A stretch of DNA of 64,000 nt from Rhizobium anhuiense. GTDB lineage: Bacteria; Pseudomonadota; Alphaproteobacteria; Rhizobiales; Rhizobiaceae. How positions within the stretch are numbered: the first letter of the stretch is position 1; each line of letters begins with the position of its first letter. The notes below the pieces were generated by a model. That model searched no databases, was not told the DNA's origin, and saw nothing but the letters and a program-made list of their open reading frames with translations. A program made the position numbers and the translations under genes. Location of the stretch: assembly GCF_003985145.1 (NCBI RefSeq), contig NZ_ML133521.1:1116001-1180000 (forward strand), given 5' to 3'. Below are positions 38,531 to 47,503 of this stretch, in pieces.

Positions 38531-38551
38531 CTTTCGTATCTGCTTTCGTTT
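38531..38551 (-). promoter_or_regulatory. Candidate GlpR operator upstream of glpR
   Basis: CTTTCGTAT (38531-38539) and CTTTCGTTT (38543-38551) are 12 bases apart and are the reverse complement form of the glpD-proximal repeats (AAACGAAAG is identical). They lie 11 to 31 bases upstream of the glpR start. Confidence 0.6.
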
Positions 38552-38618
38552 TAAAGAAAGCGAAGGGCAGCGCAATGCCTATCTGTTACCAGTTCGCCCT
38601 CGCGGCTCGAATCTCACG

Positions 38619-39524
38619 CTATCGCTTCCGCATCACGTTGACGATGAGCACACCGAGGATTGCCATGACGCCACCGACCGCACCGAGCACCGTTGGCGTT
38701 TCGCCCAGCCAGACAAAACCGATTAGCGTGGCGACCGGCGGAACGCCGTAGAGGAAATTCGAAGCGCGGGCGGCCGTCAGCCGCTTCAACGCGATCGCCC
38801 AGGTGAGATAGCCGATCACAGTGGGGAAGATGACGAGATAGGCAACGCCCCAGTTCACTTCGGCCGGTGCGGCCGCGAGCGCCTGGATTGTCGCCGGGAC
38901 GGCCGGAAACAGCGGCACGGAACCGATGAGCAGGATCCAGGCGGTGACGGCAAGCGCCGGCAGCCGTCCAAGCAGCGGCTTCTGCAGCACGCTGGCGATC
39001 GCCGAGCAGAGCGCTGCACCAAGGATCATGACCGCATTTGGATCGAGCTTGAAACCGTCGTCGGAGGCGACTGCAATCAGCGCTACGCCGCCGAAGGAAA
39101 CCGCGGTACCCGCCCAGCCCCAGCGGCCAAAGCGCTCGCCGAGCGCGAATGTGGCAATCAGGGCAGTGAAGACGGGCATGGTGTTGATGATGAAGCTCGC
39201 CGGCCCTGCCGCAACCGTCTGCTCGCCGGTGTTCAACAAAACCGCATAGGCGGCGATGAAGAGCACGGCGGCAATGGAGAGGCGGAGGAAATCGCGCCTT
39301 TCCGGCATCGGCCGGTAGATGGCGAGGTAGACGAGGGCGATGGCGCCGGCTGCCACATAACGCGCCGTCGCCAGTTCGATCGGCGTCAGCGGTCCGAGAC
39401 AGATGCGGATCACCACGAAGGAGGACGCCCAGAAGAGGATGGTAACGAGGATCGCCGCAAAGGCCACCATATCGAACCCGCCTTGCTGTTTCGCCGTAAC
39501 CGGTGCGCTTGCCGCCATGCTCAT
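38619..39524 (-). CDS. EamA/DMT-superfamily transporter
   Basis: 301 residues with ten hydrophobic segments in two EamA repeats (first begins AAILVTILFWASSFVVIRICL; second AVMILGAALCSAIASVLQKPLLG). These are drug/metabolite exporters of amino acids, nucleosides or other small metabolites. ATG 39524 sits 5 bases after GGAGG; the upstream ATG at 39536 overlaps that site. It is divergent from a LysR regulator 84 bases away, which likely controls it. Confidence 0.85.
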   Translation of the reverse strand: MSMAASAPVTAKQQGGFDMVAFAAILVTILFWASSFVVIRICLGPLTPIELATARYVAAGAIALVYLAIYRPMPERRDFLRLSIAAVLFIAAYAVLLNTGEQTVAAGPASFIINTMPVFTALIATFALGERFGRWGWAGTAVSFGGVALIAVASDDGFKLDPNAVMILGAALCSAIASVLQKPLLGRLPALAVTAWILLIGSVPLFPAVPATIQALAAAPAEVNWGVAYLVIFPTVIGYLTWAIALKRLTAARASNFLYGVPPVATLIGFVWLGETPTVLGAVGGVMAILGVLIVNVMRKR

Positions 39525-39608
39525 TTTCGCCTCCATCTGTTTCTGTGAAATGGATTAGGCCTTCGATCCGTGCTTGAAAAGCATCGCAATCGATGATCAA
39601 ATGTGCGT

Positions 39609-40538
39609 ATGGTTCACAGCTCGCCCGTGCTTCCGCCCCTCGACACGCTCGAGACCTTTGCCCGCGCCGCCCGGCTCGGATCGTTTTCGGCCGCGGCCGA
39701 GGAAAGCGGCATCACCCATGGCGCGGTGTCGCGGCAGGTCTCGCGCCTGGAGCGCTGGATGGGCGTGCGGCTGTTTGCCCGCGAAGCCCGAGGTGTGCGC
39801 CTGACGCCGGAAGGTATGCGGTTTTTCGCGCGGGCGGAGGAAGCGCTGGCGCTGCTCGGCAATAGTGGCGAGCGCTGGCTGCCCCGCCGCAACAAGGCGG
39901 TAGTGCGCCTCTCGGTAACACCCTCCGTCGCCTCGCTATGGCTGTTTCAGCGCCTGCCGAAGCTTGAGGGAAACGAGTTGCATGTCGAGTTGACGCTCGA
40001 ACACCGGCTGGCGGATTTCGGCGAAGGCACGGATCTTGCCATCCGCTGCGGAAAGGGGCCGTGGGCGGGCGTGCGCGCCCTACCGCTCTGGCAGGAGAAA
40101 TCGTGTCCGATCGCTGCCCCTGCGCTGGCGGACCGGCTCGGACAGCGCTCAGATGCCTTGTCGCTGCTCGAACTGCCGATCCTGCACGATTCGAACATCG
40201 AAGGCTGGCGCCGCTGGCTCGCCCGCGAGGGTGTCGACTATACGCCGCGCGGCCATGACCGGCGCTTCGAAGACTATAATCTGGTGATCGACGCCTGTGC
40301 GCAGGGGCTCGGCATCGCGCTGGCGCGACCGCCGCTGTCGGATGCGGCGCTGGCGGCCGGGCGCGTCGTCACTGTCTCGGAACGGACGCTCGATTATCAC
40401 GTGGCCTTTCACCTGATCCGCCCGGACGATGCGCTTCGAAGCCCCGCCATCGAATTTGCCAGCCGCTTCCTGCGTGAGGCCGGCCAAGACGCGGCGACGA
40501 TCGCCGCCTTTATCGCACCCGGCCGGCCAAAGACGTAA
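39609..40538 (+). CDS. LysR-family regulator (GcvA-like)
   Basis: 309 residues. The helix-turn-helix is RLGSFSAAAEESGITHGAVS at about 25-45, followed by the dimerisation helix and a type II periplasmic-binding-like effector domain. This order is that of GcvA-type LysR proteins. It is divergent from the DMT transporter gene. The start at ATG 39609 is slightly preferred over the GTG two codons upstream. Confidence 0.88.
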   Translation: MVHSSPVLPPLDTLETFARAARLGSFSAAAEESGITHGAVSRQVSRLERWMGVRLFAREARGVRLTPEGMRFFARAEEALALLGNSGERWLPRRNKAVVRLSVTPSVASLWLFQRLPKLEGNELHVELTLEHRLADFGEGTDLAIRCGKGPWAGVRALPLWQEKSCPIAAPALADRLGQRSDALSLLELPILHDSNIEGWRRWLAREGVDYTPRGHDRRFEDYNLVIDACAQGLGIALARPPLSDAALAAGRVVTVSERTLDYHVAFHLIRPDDALRSPAIEFASRFLREAGQDAATIAAFIAPGRPKT

Positions 40539-40544
40539 GCGGAA

Positions 40545-40564
40545 GATGCGGCACCGGCCGCATC
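40545..40564. terminator. Small hairpin between convergent LysR and acetyltransferase genes
   Basis: GATGCGGC (40545-40552) pairs with GCCGCATC (40557-40564) across a 4-base loop in the 33-base gap between two convergent genes. No U-run on either side; a bidirectional terminator is plausible but weak. Confidence 0.4.
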
Positions 40565-40571
40565 CGGGTCG

Positions 40572-41063
40572 TTATTCCTCCGGGAACCTCAGGCGCATTT
40601 CCTTCGCCAGTTCGAAACCGGCAGCCCTATAAACGGGTTCGCCGGCATCCGAGGCATGGATGACGACCGTCGTGCAGCCGATCGATTTCAGATAATCGAC
40701 GGCCTTGTTGGTCAGCGCCAATGCGATGCCGCGCCGACGGAAGGCGTCGGCGACATAGACGGACCAGATATAACCGAACAGCCGCTGTTCCGGACGGATG
40801 ACCTCCGGAAACGGCGATTGGTGCAGCTGGCAGGATGCAGAACCGGCGATTTCACCGTCGACGATCGCAAGGAACGAGGTCAGGCGGCGCTCTTCGCGAC
40901 CGCTTCTGATGAAAGACAAGATCCGCGCCGCCGCATCGGAGCTGTAGTGTTCCGGTGGTGTGCCGTAGCTGTCCCAGATCTTCAGATAGTGCCCCACCAG
41001 GACCTCGTCCTCGTCGGGCGTTGCCATTCGAATATCCATCATGTCGTGATCCGGCTTGGGCAT
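40572..41063 (-). CDS. GNAT-family N-acetyltransferase
   Basis: 163 residues. Acetyl-CoA-binding motif A is visible as SVYVADAFRRRGIALALTNK (R-x-x-G-x-A form), preceded by the core strands (FLAIVDGEIAGSASC). The protein ends YRAAGFELAKEMRL, typical of motif B. Substrate unknown. It stands alone between the LysR gene and DUF992, with a hairpin upstream. Confidence 0.82.
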   Translation of the reverse strand: MPKPDHDMMDIRMATPDEDEVLVGHYLKIWDSYGTPPEHYSSDAAARILSFIRSGREERRLTSFLAIVDGEIAGSASCQLHQSPFPEVIRPEQRLFGYIWSVYVADAFRRRGIALALTNKAVDYLKSIGCTTVVIHASDAGEPVYRAAGFELAKEMRLRFPEE

Positions 41064-41093
41064 GCGAGGGCGCGAAATCGCTCCTCAGAAGAG

Positions 41094-41130
41094 TTGGCGC
41101 CTCCCCACCGCCATGGGCAGGAGGCGCCAA
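41094..41130 (-). terminator. Hairpin after the DUF992 gene
   Basis: TTGGCGCCTCC (41094-41104) pairs perfectly with GGAGGCGCCAA (41120-41130) over a 15-base loop: an 11-bp stem, 9 bases past the DUF992 stop. The U-run lies on the wrong side for minus-strand termination, so it may act mainly as a 3'-end protector. Confidence 0.5.
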
Positions 41131-41139
41131 AAAAGAACA

Positions 41140-41661
41140 TCAATTCGCTGCCGTTAGCGTCATCGAGGCGCTGCCTGCCGCAACGTTGAGGCCGAGCTGG
41201 CCGGTCAGGCTGACCGTCTGCAGATGGATCGAGCCGGAGGTACCGCCGACCAGGAGATTGGCGCCCACACCGGCGCCGAGCGTGGCTTCGGCGCTAGCGC
41301 CGACATAGAGGCCGGCGAGCGAGCCGCGGTGATAGCCGGCGGTCGGCGCAAACACGGCCCAGATCAGGCGGCTGCGCGTGGTGAAACCAAGGTCGATGCC
41401 AAGTTTTCTCACTTCGCCGGTATAACGATCCGAAAGCTCGTTGCCGACGGTCGACTGGAAGATGCAATCGGCTTCCTTGGATGAACCGAGCACATAACCC
41501 GTGCCGCCGCCGATATCGCAGGTGAGATAACCGATCTTCACGCCATTGCGCAGGTCCGGCTCTTCATATGTCCTGGTGGCGAGGTCGGCGGCATTGGCCA
41601 CCCCCGCTCCGACAAAGGTCAACGATACCGCGGCAAAGGCCGTCGCAAGAATTTTGTTCAT
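41140..41661 (-). CDS. DUF992 secreted protein
   Basis: 173 residues with a Sec signal peptide (MNKILATAFAAVSLTFVGAGVANA, cleavage near residue 24). The mature domain has the DUF992 pattern: GVKIGYLTCDIGGGTGYVLG, a pair of cysteines (TCD and DCIF), and a glycine-rich repeated tail. ATG 41661 follows GGAGAG by 5 bases. Periplasmic or secreted, common in rhizobia; no function is known. Confidence 0.88.
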   Translation of the reverse strand: MNKILATAFAAVSLTFVGAGVANAADLATRTYEEPDLRNGVKIGYLTCDIGGGTGYVLGSSKEADCIFQSTVGNELSDRYTGEVRKLGIDLGFTTRSRLIWAVFAPTAGYHRGSLAGLYVGASAEATLGAGVGANLLVGGTSGSIHLQTVSLTGQLGLNVAAGSASMTLTAAN

Positions 41662-41996
41662 AAGTCTCTCCTTCTCAAATCGTGACGGGAGCATACCCGG
41701 CTACTCGCCACCAGATTCGGCAACAGATAACGGACGGAACCGCAAAACGATCCCGAACCGGCATCATTTACGCATCGCATGTCAAAGCGCATGGGAAGGC
41801 GCAAGCGACAAACAAGCCTACGGTTCAGCCCCCATTGGGACATTTCGAAGGCACCTTTTCGCGGCATTCGATTATTTCATGATCTTATCCGGAATGGTTG
41901 CCAGAAAGGCACATCGATCTCCAACCGGTGACATCCGGCTGAGCGGACGGTGACCACAAGGCTCGGTCCGGCCGCCTCTGTTCATTTGCGGCGCTA
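41662..41996. other. Intergenic region upstream of DUF992
   Basis: About 335 bases between the DUF992 start and the MFS stop, both on the minus strand. Short open frames exist on both strands but lack ribosome-binding sites and domain content. No repeat or hairpin seen. The DUF992 promoter should lie near 41670-41780. Confidence 0.35.
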
Positions 41997-43295
41997 CTAT
42001 TTCTGCCGAAGCCAGAGTGTCAGGAAACCGGCAACGACAGCGGCAGCCGCGCTGAACAGTATGGGGCCCAGATAGCTACCGGTTTTATCGAATACGAGCC
42101 CCGCCATTGTTGGCCCCAGCAAAGCAGCCACACCCACGGCCGTATAGAGATAGCCCAGTATCGTTCCGATATGACGGGTGCCGAAGAGATTGGCGGCGAC
42201 GGCCGGATAAAGGCCGACGCAGCCACCATAACTCGCCCCGAACAACAGGGCGAAAAGCACCATCATGGCCATGCCGTTGGCAGCGGACCACAGGACGAAT
42301 GAGCCGGCAACAGCAAAGGTAAGAATTGTCAAAAGGCGCAAGGAACCGATGCGGTCGCCCAAACCGGCCAGCACGAGACGCCCAAAGATGTTTCCGACGC
42401 CGATGAGCGCTATAAGGATTGTACCGCTTTCAAGCGACAGACCCATGTCATGCGCTGCCGGGACGATATGCACATAGGGAATGAATGTGCAGAACGACAC
42501 CAAGAGCAGCATGACGTAGAACAGGCTGAAACGGCCATCGCGCCATACGGTGAAAGGGCTGGGCCGGTCGCTGGATCGCAGTTCTGCAGGAATGCTGTTG
42601 TCTTGGCGTCTACGCACGAGCATTGCCGCCGGCAGACCGATTGCGGCTATGACGGCCGCCAAACCGATGAAACATCCACGCCAACCAAGCCCGGAGACAA
42701 GCCGGCCGATCGTAAACGGCAGCAACAGCGTGCCGAGGCCGAGGCCGGCCGTAGCAATGCCTGACGCGCGGCTCCGCTTGAGGATAAACCAAGACTGCAC
42801 AGCTCCAATCGCCGGAACATAAGAGAGGCCGATTCCAAGCCCCACTCCGGCTCCGTACCAAACGTAGAGCGAGGTCAGTGACTGTGCCTGGCTGGCTCCG
42901 GCGTAACCGATGATCATTGCCACCAAACCCGTCGCTATGACGGCGCGGGACGACCAGCGATCGGCAAGCGGGCCGGCGATTGCGCCCAGCGAATAGAACA
43001 CCAAAGCCGAGATGGAGAAGACAAGCGCGATCTGGCCACGCGATGCCGCGAATTCCTCGGAAAGACCGGGAAACACAGCGGAGAAGGCGTAGGCTGATCC
43101 GAAGGTTACAGCTGTCAGCGCATGCGCTCCACCGACGACCCACCATCCGCTTGGTGAGTCTGCGTCGTCGGACAGTGAAACAGGTGAAAATATGGATGGC
43201 AAAATCAATCGGCCTTTCAGATATTTATCGCTCGGAGTATTGCGCAGTCCCGCACCGACGCAAGCCGCAACGCAATGCCTGCATGACTTTCTCAC
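41997..43295 (-). CDS. Major facilitator superfamily transporter
   Basis: 432 residues, twelve spans. Motif A is seen in the second-third span loop (GAIAGPLADRWSSRAV) and its repeat in the C-half (GRLVLAGLGDRIGSLR). The layout and the RXXGIATAG segment after span 5 resemble monocarboxylate or oxalate-formate type MFS carriers. The N-terminus is uncertain: the first 50 or so residues are not typical, and a later start is possible, though no good ribosome site was found. Confidence 0.82.
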   Translation of the reverse strand: MRKSCRHCVAACVGAGLRNTPSDKYLKGRLILPSIFSPVSLSDDADSPSGWWVVGGAHALTAVTFGSAYAFSAVFPGLSEEFAASRGQIALVFSISALVFYSLGAIAGPLADRWSSRAVIATGLVAMIIGYAGASQAQSLTSLYVWYGAGVGLGIGLSYVPAIGAVQSWFILKRSRASGIATAGLGLGTLLLPFTIGRLVSGLGWRGCFIGLAAVIAAIGLPAAMLVRRRQDNSIPAELRSSDRPSPFTVWRDGRFSLFYVMLLLVSFCTFIPYVHIVPAAHDMGLSLESGTILIALIGVGNIFGRLVLAGLGDRIGSLRLLTILTFAVAGSFVLWSAANGMAMMVLFALLFGASYGGCVGLYPAVAANLFGTRHIGTILGYLYTAVGVAALLGPTMAGLVFDKTGSYLGPILFSAAAAVVAGFLTLWLRQK

Positions 43296-43397
43296 GCGCG
43301 AGTTGTCACACCATCTGTAACGATAAATTCCTCGCGCAGGTCAGCGGTTCATGCGATGCAAGAAATCGACGGGAGGGCAGCGGATCGCAATTGGGTG

Positions 43398-44033
43398 ATG
43401 GCTATGGAAACTGTTGAAAAATCGAATAATTCCAATCCACATTTGCCCGTGGGATATTCTTTGGTCCCCAAGGGTAAACTTGCAAATGCCGTCACCTGTC
43501 TGGAGATGACGGAGAAGCCGGCCTCCAGGGAAGCCAACCTTATTCCTGGGATCTCTCTCGAGCGGATGAAAGCTCCCGATCTTGTGGCATATCGGCAGCT
43601 TTTCCGGCTGGTCGGAGAGGACTGGATGTGGGTTTCACGCTTGGTCATGCCCGATGACAGACTGACGGCCATTCTCCAAGACCCGCTGGTGGAAATATAC
43701 GTGCTGCTGGCGGAAGGAAGGCCGTCCGGCATGCTGGAGCTTGATTTCCGGCAACATGGTCAGTGTGAACTGGTTTTCTTTGGAGTTGCCAAAAGTTCGA
43801 TCGGAACCGGCGCGGGGCGCTATCTCATGGACAAGACGTTATCGATTGCCTGGGCGCATCCCATCGAACGGCTTTGGGTCCACACCTGCCATTTCGATCA
43901 TCCGAATGCATTGCCGTTCTATCAGCGGTCCGGCTTCAAGCCATATGCTTTCATGGTCGAAGTGACGGATGACCCAAGACTGAACGGCGTGCTGCCAAGG
44001 ACGGCAGCCCCTCATATCCCAATCCTTGGCTAG
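43398..44033 (+). CDS. GNAT-family N-acetyltransferase
   Basis: About 211 residues. The C-terminal acetyltransferase domain includes ELVFFGVAKSSIGTGAGRYL, where GTGAG takes the role of the CoA pyrophosphate loop. HPIERLWVHTCHFDHPNALPFYQRSGF is the region of motif B. The N-terminal 60 residues are family-specific (GYSLVPKGKLANAVTCLEM). The start could be 43356, 43398 or 43404; the later ones match where the conserved region begins. Substrate unknown. Confidence 0.78.
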   Translation: MAMETVEKSNNSNPHLPVGYSLVPKGKLANAVTCLEMTEKPASREANLIPGISLERMKAPDLVAYRQLFRLVGEDWMWVSRLVMPDDRLTAILQDPLVEIYVLLAEGRPSGMLELDFRQHGQCELVFFGVAKSSIGTGAGRYLMDKTLSIAWAHPIERLWVHTCHFDHPNALPFYQRSGFKPYAFMVEVTDDPRLNGVLPRTAAPHIPILG

Positions 44034-44175
44034 GTGCCATTTATCGCAAAACGGCAACCAGACGCATTGCGAAGCTCGTTCCTGACGCGCATGATGGCCT
44101 GGGCAATCCGTGGTCATGTTTCATTCTGCCTTAGCGCAGAATTTTTAACTGCCCGCATCCCGGCACCAGTAAAAG

Positions 44176-44207
44176 AAAAACCCGGCGATGAGTTTCGCCG
44201 GGTTTTT
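44176..44207. terminator. Strong bidirectional intrinsic terminator
   Basis: A 13-bp perfect stem: 44176-44188 (AAAAACCCGGCGA) with 44195-44207 (TCGCCGGGTTTTT) and a 6-base loop. A-runs and T-runs flank it on both strands. It can end both the acetyltransferase transcript and the convergent DUF1328 transcript. Confidence 0.9.
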
Positions 44208-44225
44208 CTACTTGATCTGTCCGCG

Positions 44226-44390
44226 TTATACTTTTCGCATTAGGCGCATGACGATCGATACGACGAACAGCACCAGGAAAATGAAGAACAGAACCTGGGC
44301 AATGGAAGCTGAGGCCCCTGCGATGCCGCCAAATCCGAGGACGCCGGCAATCAAAGCCACAACGAGAAACACCAGAGCGTAATAAAGCAT
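44226..44390 (-). CDS. DUF1328 small membrane protein (YtjA-like)
   Basis: 54 residues, two hydrophobic segments: [20 protein letters not shown] and [18 protein letters not shown], followed by a basic RLMRKV end. This is the full DUF1328 family pattern and length. An AAAGGAGA site lies 7 bases ahead of the ATG, and a strong terminator follows 19 bases after the stop. It is easily missed because of its size. YtjA-like proteins are inner-membrane, often stress-related, with no defined activity. Confidence 0.9.
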   Translation of the reverse strand: MLYYALVFLVVALIAGVLGFGGIAGASASIAQVLFFIFLVLFVVSIVMRLMRKV

Positions 44391-44489
44391 CGCAATCTCC
44401 TTTTACGTTGCTGCGGAGATAACGGAGGCCGCCCCATTTGGTTCCCGTCGGCCTTGCCGCGGGTAGATGCACCGTCGCGCCGACCCCAT

Positions 44490-45017
44490 TCAGCCGAGAT
44501 GAAAGACGCCGTTATATGTCCGATCACCTTCATTCGGTTCGGGAGGTTCGGCCGCATCGAGATAGGCCTTGAGCGGGCCGGTCAATACGAACCAGATGCT
44601 TGCTCCGAGCATGAAATAGGCTCCCACCGGATCGTCGATGCGGGCGATGAACGGAAGGCAGGCGGATGCGAACAACACGATGATGCGCACCGACCACTCC
44701 GCCTCGCGTTTGGCGATGGCGCGCGCTCTCAGCGACTTGTATTCCCGTGCGCCGTAACCGCCTCCCCCTGCCTTTACCGCCGAAAGCAGCTTTCGCACGG
44801 AGGGCAGCGCCAGCATGACCAGTGCGGCAATGCTGAGCGCGAAAGGCTTGCCGGACACGACCTGCCCGCTCGCGATCAGCAGAAAGGAGAGCACGACGAG
44901 ATTCCATGTCGGCTCCAGCAGCTCCGGCGGTTGCCGCGTGCGCAGATGCCAACTCCGCAGCAAGCCCGCCGCGCCGTGCAGTAGCGGCTGATCGATATAG
45001 CGATTGATCCAGTCCAT
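44490..45017 (-). CDS. Hypothetical membrane protein
   Basis: About 175 residues with at least four hydrophobic segments (NLVVLSFLLIASGQVVSG, LSIAALVMLALPSVRKLL, IIVLFASACLPFIARI, YFMLGASIWFVLTGPLKAYL). A basic stretch RARAIAKREAE separates two pairs. It matches no family I recognise. The start is uncertain: ATG 45017 begins the MDWINRYI segment, but no strong ribosome site is present. It is encoded between DUF1328 and a VOC protein in the same direction. Confidence 0.65.
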   Translation of the reverse strand: MDWINRYIDQPLLHGAAGLLRSWHLRTRQPPELLEPTWNLVVLSFLLIASGQVVSGKPFALSIAALVMLALPSVRKLLSAVKAGGGGYGAREYKSLRARAIAKREAEWSVRIIVLFASACLPFIARIDDPVGAYFMLGASIWFVLTGPLKAYLDAAEPPEPNEGDRTYNGVFHLG

Positions 45018-45183
45018 GCCGATGCGCCCGTCCCCGATTGCATGAAGAGGGCTCCGAACACCACGGAATTTGGTCATCATCGTGGCGATAGCCGCCGAAT
45101 CTGTTCTTCGCGTGAACGAAACTTGCCGAGACGCATCACAGTCGCAAAATCTGAAGGCGACCTCGGAACGCGGCGACACCAGC

Positions 45184-45576
45184 TTAGCGCAACTCCTGCG
45201 CGACCTCCCAGACATGGCCCGACGGATCCGCAAAGGCCGCCGTCCGGCGGCCCCATGGACGATCGACGGGACCATTGAGCAGCGTTACCCCGAGTTTGCG
45301 CAGTTCTGCGCAAACTGCATCGACATCATCGACCTTGATCGTCAGCAGTACGCGTGCCCCCGAACCGGGGGGCGACACGGCGGATGGCTCGACCAGCTGA
45401 GGCGCTTGCGCAGCATCGAGCAAGTTGATCATCGTTCCCGAGAATTTCAGCACGCAGGATACTGCGTCCTGATAGACGACATCAGGTGCAAAGACCTTTT
45501 GGTAGAAAGAGTTGGCCTCGTCGATATCATCGACGAACAGGGTGACGACTTCGATCCGATCCAGCTGCATAGGCAT
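45184..45576 (-). CDS. VOC-family protein
   Basis: About 130 residues with one VOC domain: RIEVVTLFVDDIDEANSFYQKVF at the start, and AAFADPSGHVWEVAQEL at the end supplying the acidic ligand. It resembles glyoxalase/bleomycin-resistance proteins. ATG 45576 directly follows GGAGGAGA; ATG 45570 has better spacing. Function unknown. Confidence 0.82.
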   Translation of the reverse strand: MPMQLDRIEVVTLFVDDIDEANSFYQKVFAPDVVYQDAVSCVLKFSGTMINLLDAAQAPQLVEPSAVSPPGSGARVLLTIKVDDVDAVCAELRKLGVTLLNGPVDRPWGRRTAAFADPSGHVWEVAQELR

Positions 45577-45676
45577 TTCTCCTCCGTTGCTCCAAGCGGC
45601 CAACGATATCGCTAGCCAGCTCTTCACTGGTCGTTTCGACGCCGACGGTTTCGACATGCCGGGGCAAAAATACCGG

Positions 45677-47299
45677 TCAGCTTCGCAGGCCGGGCGCCTC
45701 CTGGCCGGTGCGCGCCACATATTCGGTATAGCCGCCGCCATATTGATGGATGCCGTCGGGCGTCAGCTCCAGCACCCGGTTGGAGAGCGCGGCCAGGAAA
45801 TGCCGGTCGTGCGATACGAACAGCATCGTGCCCTCATATTGCGACAGCGCCTTGATGAGCATTTCCTTGGTGTCGAGGTCGAGATGGTTGGTCGGTTCGT
45901 CGAGCACGAGCAGGTTCGGCGGGTCGAACAGCATCATCGCCATGACGAGGCGCGCCTTCTCACCACCTGACAGCACGCGGCACCGCTTCTCGACATCGTC
46001 GCCGGAGAAGCCGAAACACCCGGCCAGCGCGCGCAAGGGCCCCTGCCCCGCCTGAGGAAACCGGTCTTCCAGCGCTTGGAAGACGGTATGCTCGCCGTCG
46101 AGAATATCCATGGCGTGCTGGGCGAAATAGCCCATCTTGACGCTGGCGCCGAGAGCCACACTGCCTTGGTCAGGCTCGGCGGTGCCCGTCACCAGCTTCA
46201 GCAGCGTCGATTTGCCGGCGCCGTTGATGCCCATGATGCACCAACGTTCCCGCCGCCGCACCATGAAATCCAGCCCCTCATAGATGCTTCGACTGCCGTA
46301 TTTCTTATGCACGTTCTTCAGGTTGACCACGTCCTCACCGGATCGCGGCGCCGGCTGGAACTCGAAAGAGACGGCCTGGCGGCGCTTGGGCGGCTCCACC
46401 CGGTCGATCTTCTCCAGCTTCTTGACGCGGCTCTGCACCTGCGAGGCATGCGAGGCGCGGGCCTTGAAGCGCTCGATGAACTTGATTTCCTTGGCGAGCA
46501 TTGCCTGCTGGCGCTCGAACTGAGCCTGCTGCTGCTTCTCGTTCTGCGCCCGCTGCTGCTCGTAGAATTCATAATCGCCGGAATAGGCCGTCAACGTGCC
46601 GCCGTCGATCTCGATGATCTTGGTGACGATGCGGTTCATGAATTCGCGGTCATGCGAGGTCATCAGCAGCGCGCCCTCGTAACCTTTCAGGAACTCCTCC
46701 AGCCAGATCAGGCTTTCCAGATCCAGATGGTTGCTCGGCTCGTCGAGCAGCATGACGTCAGGACGCATCAGCAGGATGCGGGCGAGCGCCACGCGCATCT
46801 TCCAGCCGCCCGATAGCGCGCCGACATCGCCGTCCATCATCTCCTGGCTGAAGCTCAGGCCCGCAAGCACTTCGCGGGCGCGGCCCTCGAGCGCATAACC
46901 GTCCAGTTCCTCGTAGCGCGCCTGCACCTCGCCGTAGCGCTCGATGATCTCCTCCATATTGTCGGCCTGTTCGGGATCGGCCATGGCGGCTTCGAGCTCG
47001 CGCAATTCGCCGGCAACGATGCTGACGGGACCTGCGCCATTCATCACCTCGGCAACGGCGCTGTGGCCGGCCATCTCGCCGACATCCTGGTTAAAGTAGC
47101 CGATGGTGACGCCCCTCTCGACGGAGACCTGCCCCTCATCGGGCTGCTCCTCGCCGTTGATCATCCGGAAGACGGTCGTCTTGCCGGCGCCGTTCGGACC
47201 AACCAGGCCGATCTTCTCGCCTCGATTGAGGGCCGCGGACGCCTCGATGAAGAGGATACGGTGGCTGAGCTGCTTGCTGATATTTTCGATACGGATCAT
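45677..47299 (-). CDS. ABC-F family ATPase (translation-associated)
   Basis: 540 residues, two ATPase domains with no membrane spans. Domain 1 has GPNGAGKTT and LSGGWKMR. Domain 2 has GINGAGKST and LSGGEKAR. Between them lies the ABC-F linker rich in Arg, Lys and Gln (about 240-310). Such proteins act on ribosomes. ATG 47299 begins MIRIENISKQ; the longer frame adds residues without support. It is single and housekeeping-like; whether it is nearer EttA, Uup or YheS cannot be settled by eye. Confidence 0.92.
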   Translation of the reverse strand: MIRIENISKQLSHRILFIEASAALNRGEKIGLVGPNGAGKTTVFRMINGEEQPDEGQVSVERGVTIGYFNQDVGEMAGHSAVAEVMNGAGPVSIVAGELRELEAAMADPEQADNMEEIIERYGEVQARYEELDGYALEGRAREVLAGLSFSQEMMDGDVGALSGGWKMRVALARILLMRPDVMLLDEPSNHLDLESLIWLEEFLKGYEGALLMTSHDREFMNRIVTKIIEIDGGTLTAYSGDYEFYEQQRAQNEKQQQAQFERQQAMLAKEIKFIERFKARASHASQVQSRVKKLEKIDRVEPPKRRQAVSFEFQPAPRSGEDVVNLKNVHKKYGSRSIYEGLDFMVRRRERWCIMGINGAGKSTLLKLVTGTAEPDQGSVALGASVKMGYFAQHAMDILDGEHTVFQALEDRFPQAGQGPLRALAGCFGFSGDDVEKRCRVLSGGEKARLVMAMMLFDPPNLLVLDEPTNHLDLDTKEMLIKALSQYEGTMLFVSHDRHFLAALSNRVLELTPDGIHQYGGGYTEYVARTGQEAPGLRS

Positions 47300-47390
47300 G
47301 ATTTGCGCGGCGCCTGGAGAAGGAGATTTTGGCGCGCTTATGCCATGCAAGGAAACCGCAGGATAGCCCTGTTTCCTGTCCTCTCGATCA

Positions 47391-47440
47391 AGAGTACGAC
47401 GCCGAAAAGCGAGAGCGGATTTCGGACGGCATCTTGCTCA
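47391..47440. repeat. Second copy of the palindromic intergenic repeat
   Basis: Aligns with the element at 6251-6300: AGAGnACGACGCCGAAAAGCG and GGACGGCATCTTGCTC correspond to the same positions, about 80% identical by eye. The arms no longer pair perfectly. Both copies are followed by a similar (n)ACAGGATT or CCTGTTC tail. Confidence 0.65.
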
Positions 47441-47503
47441 CCTTCTTTAATTTGGTACAGGATTGGATATTATCGGAACTCACGCCAACGGAGACCTGTG
47501 CCA

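Noticed and set aside
44176-44207. Terminator hairpin as a possible small RNA
   Set aside because: It is fully explained as a shared terminator between two convergent genes; no promoter-like sequence was found for a separate transcript.
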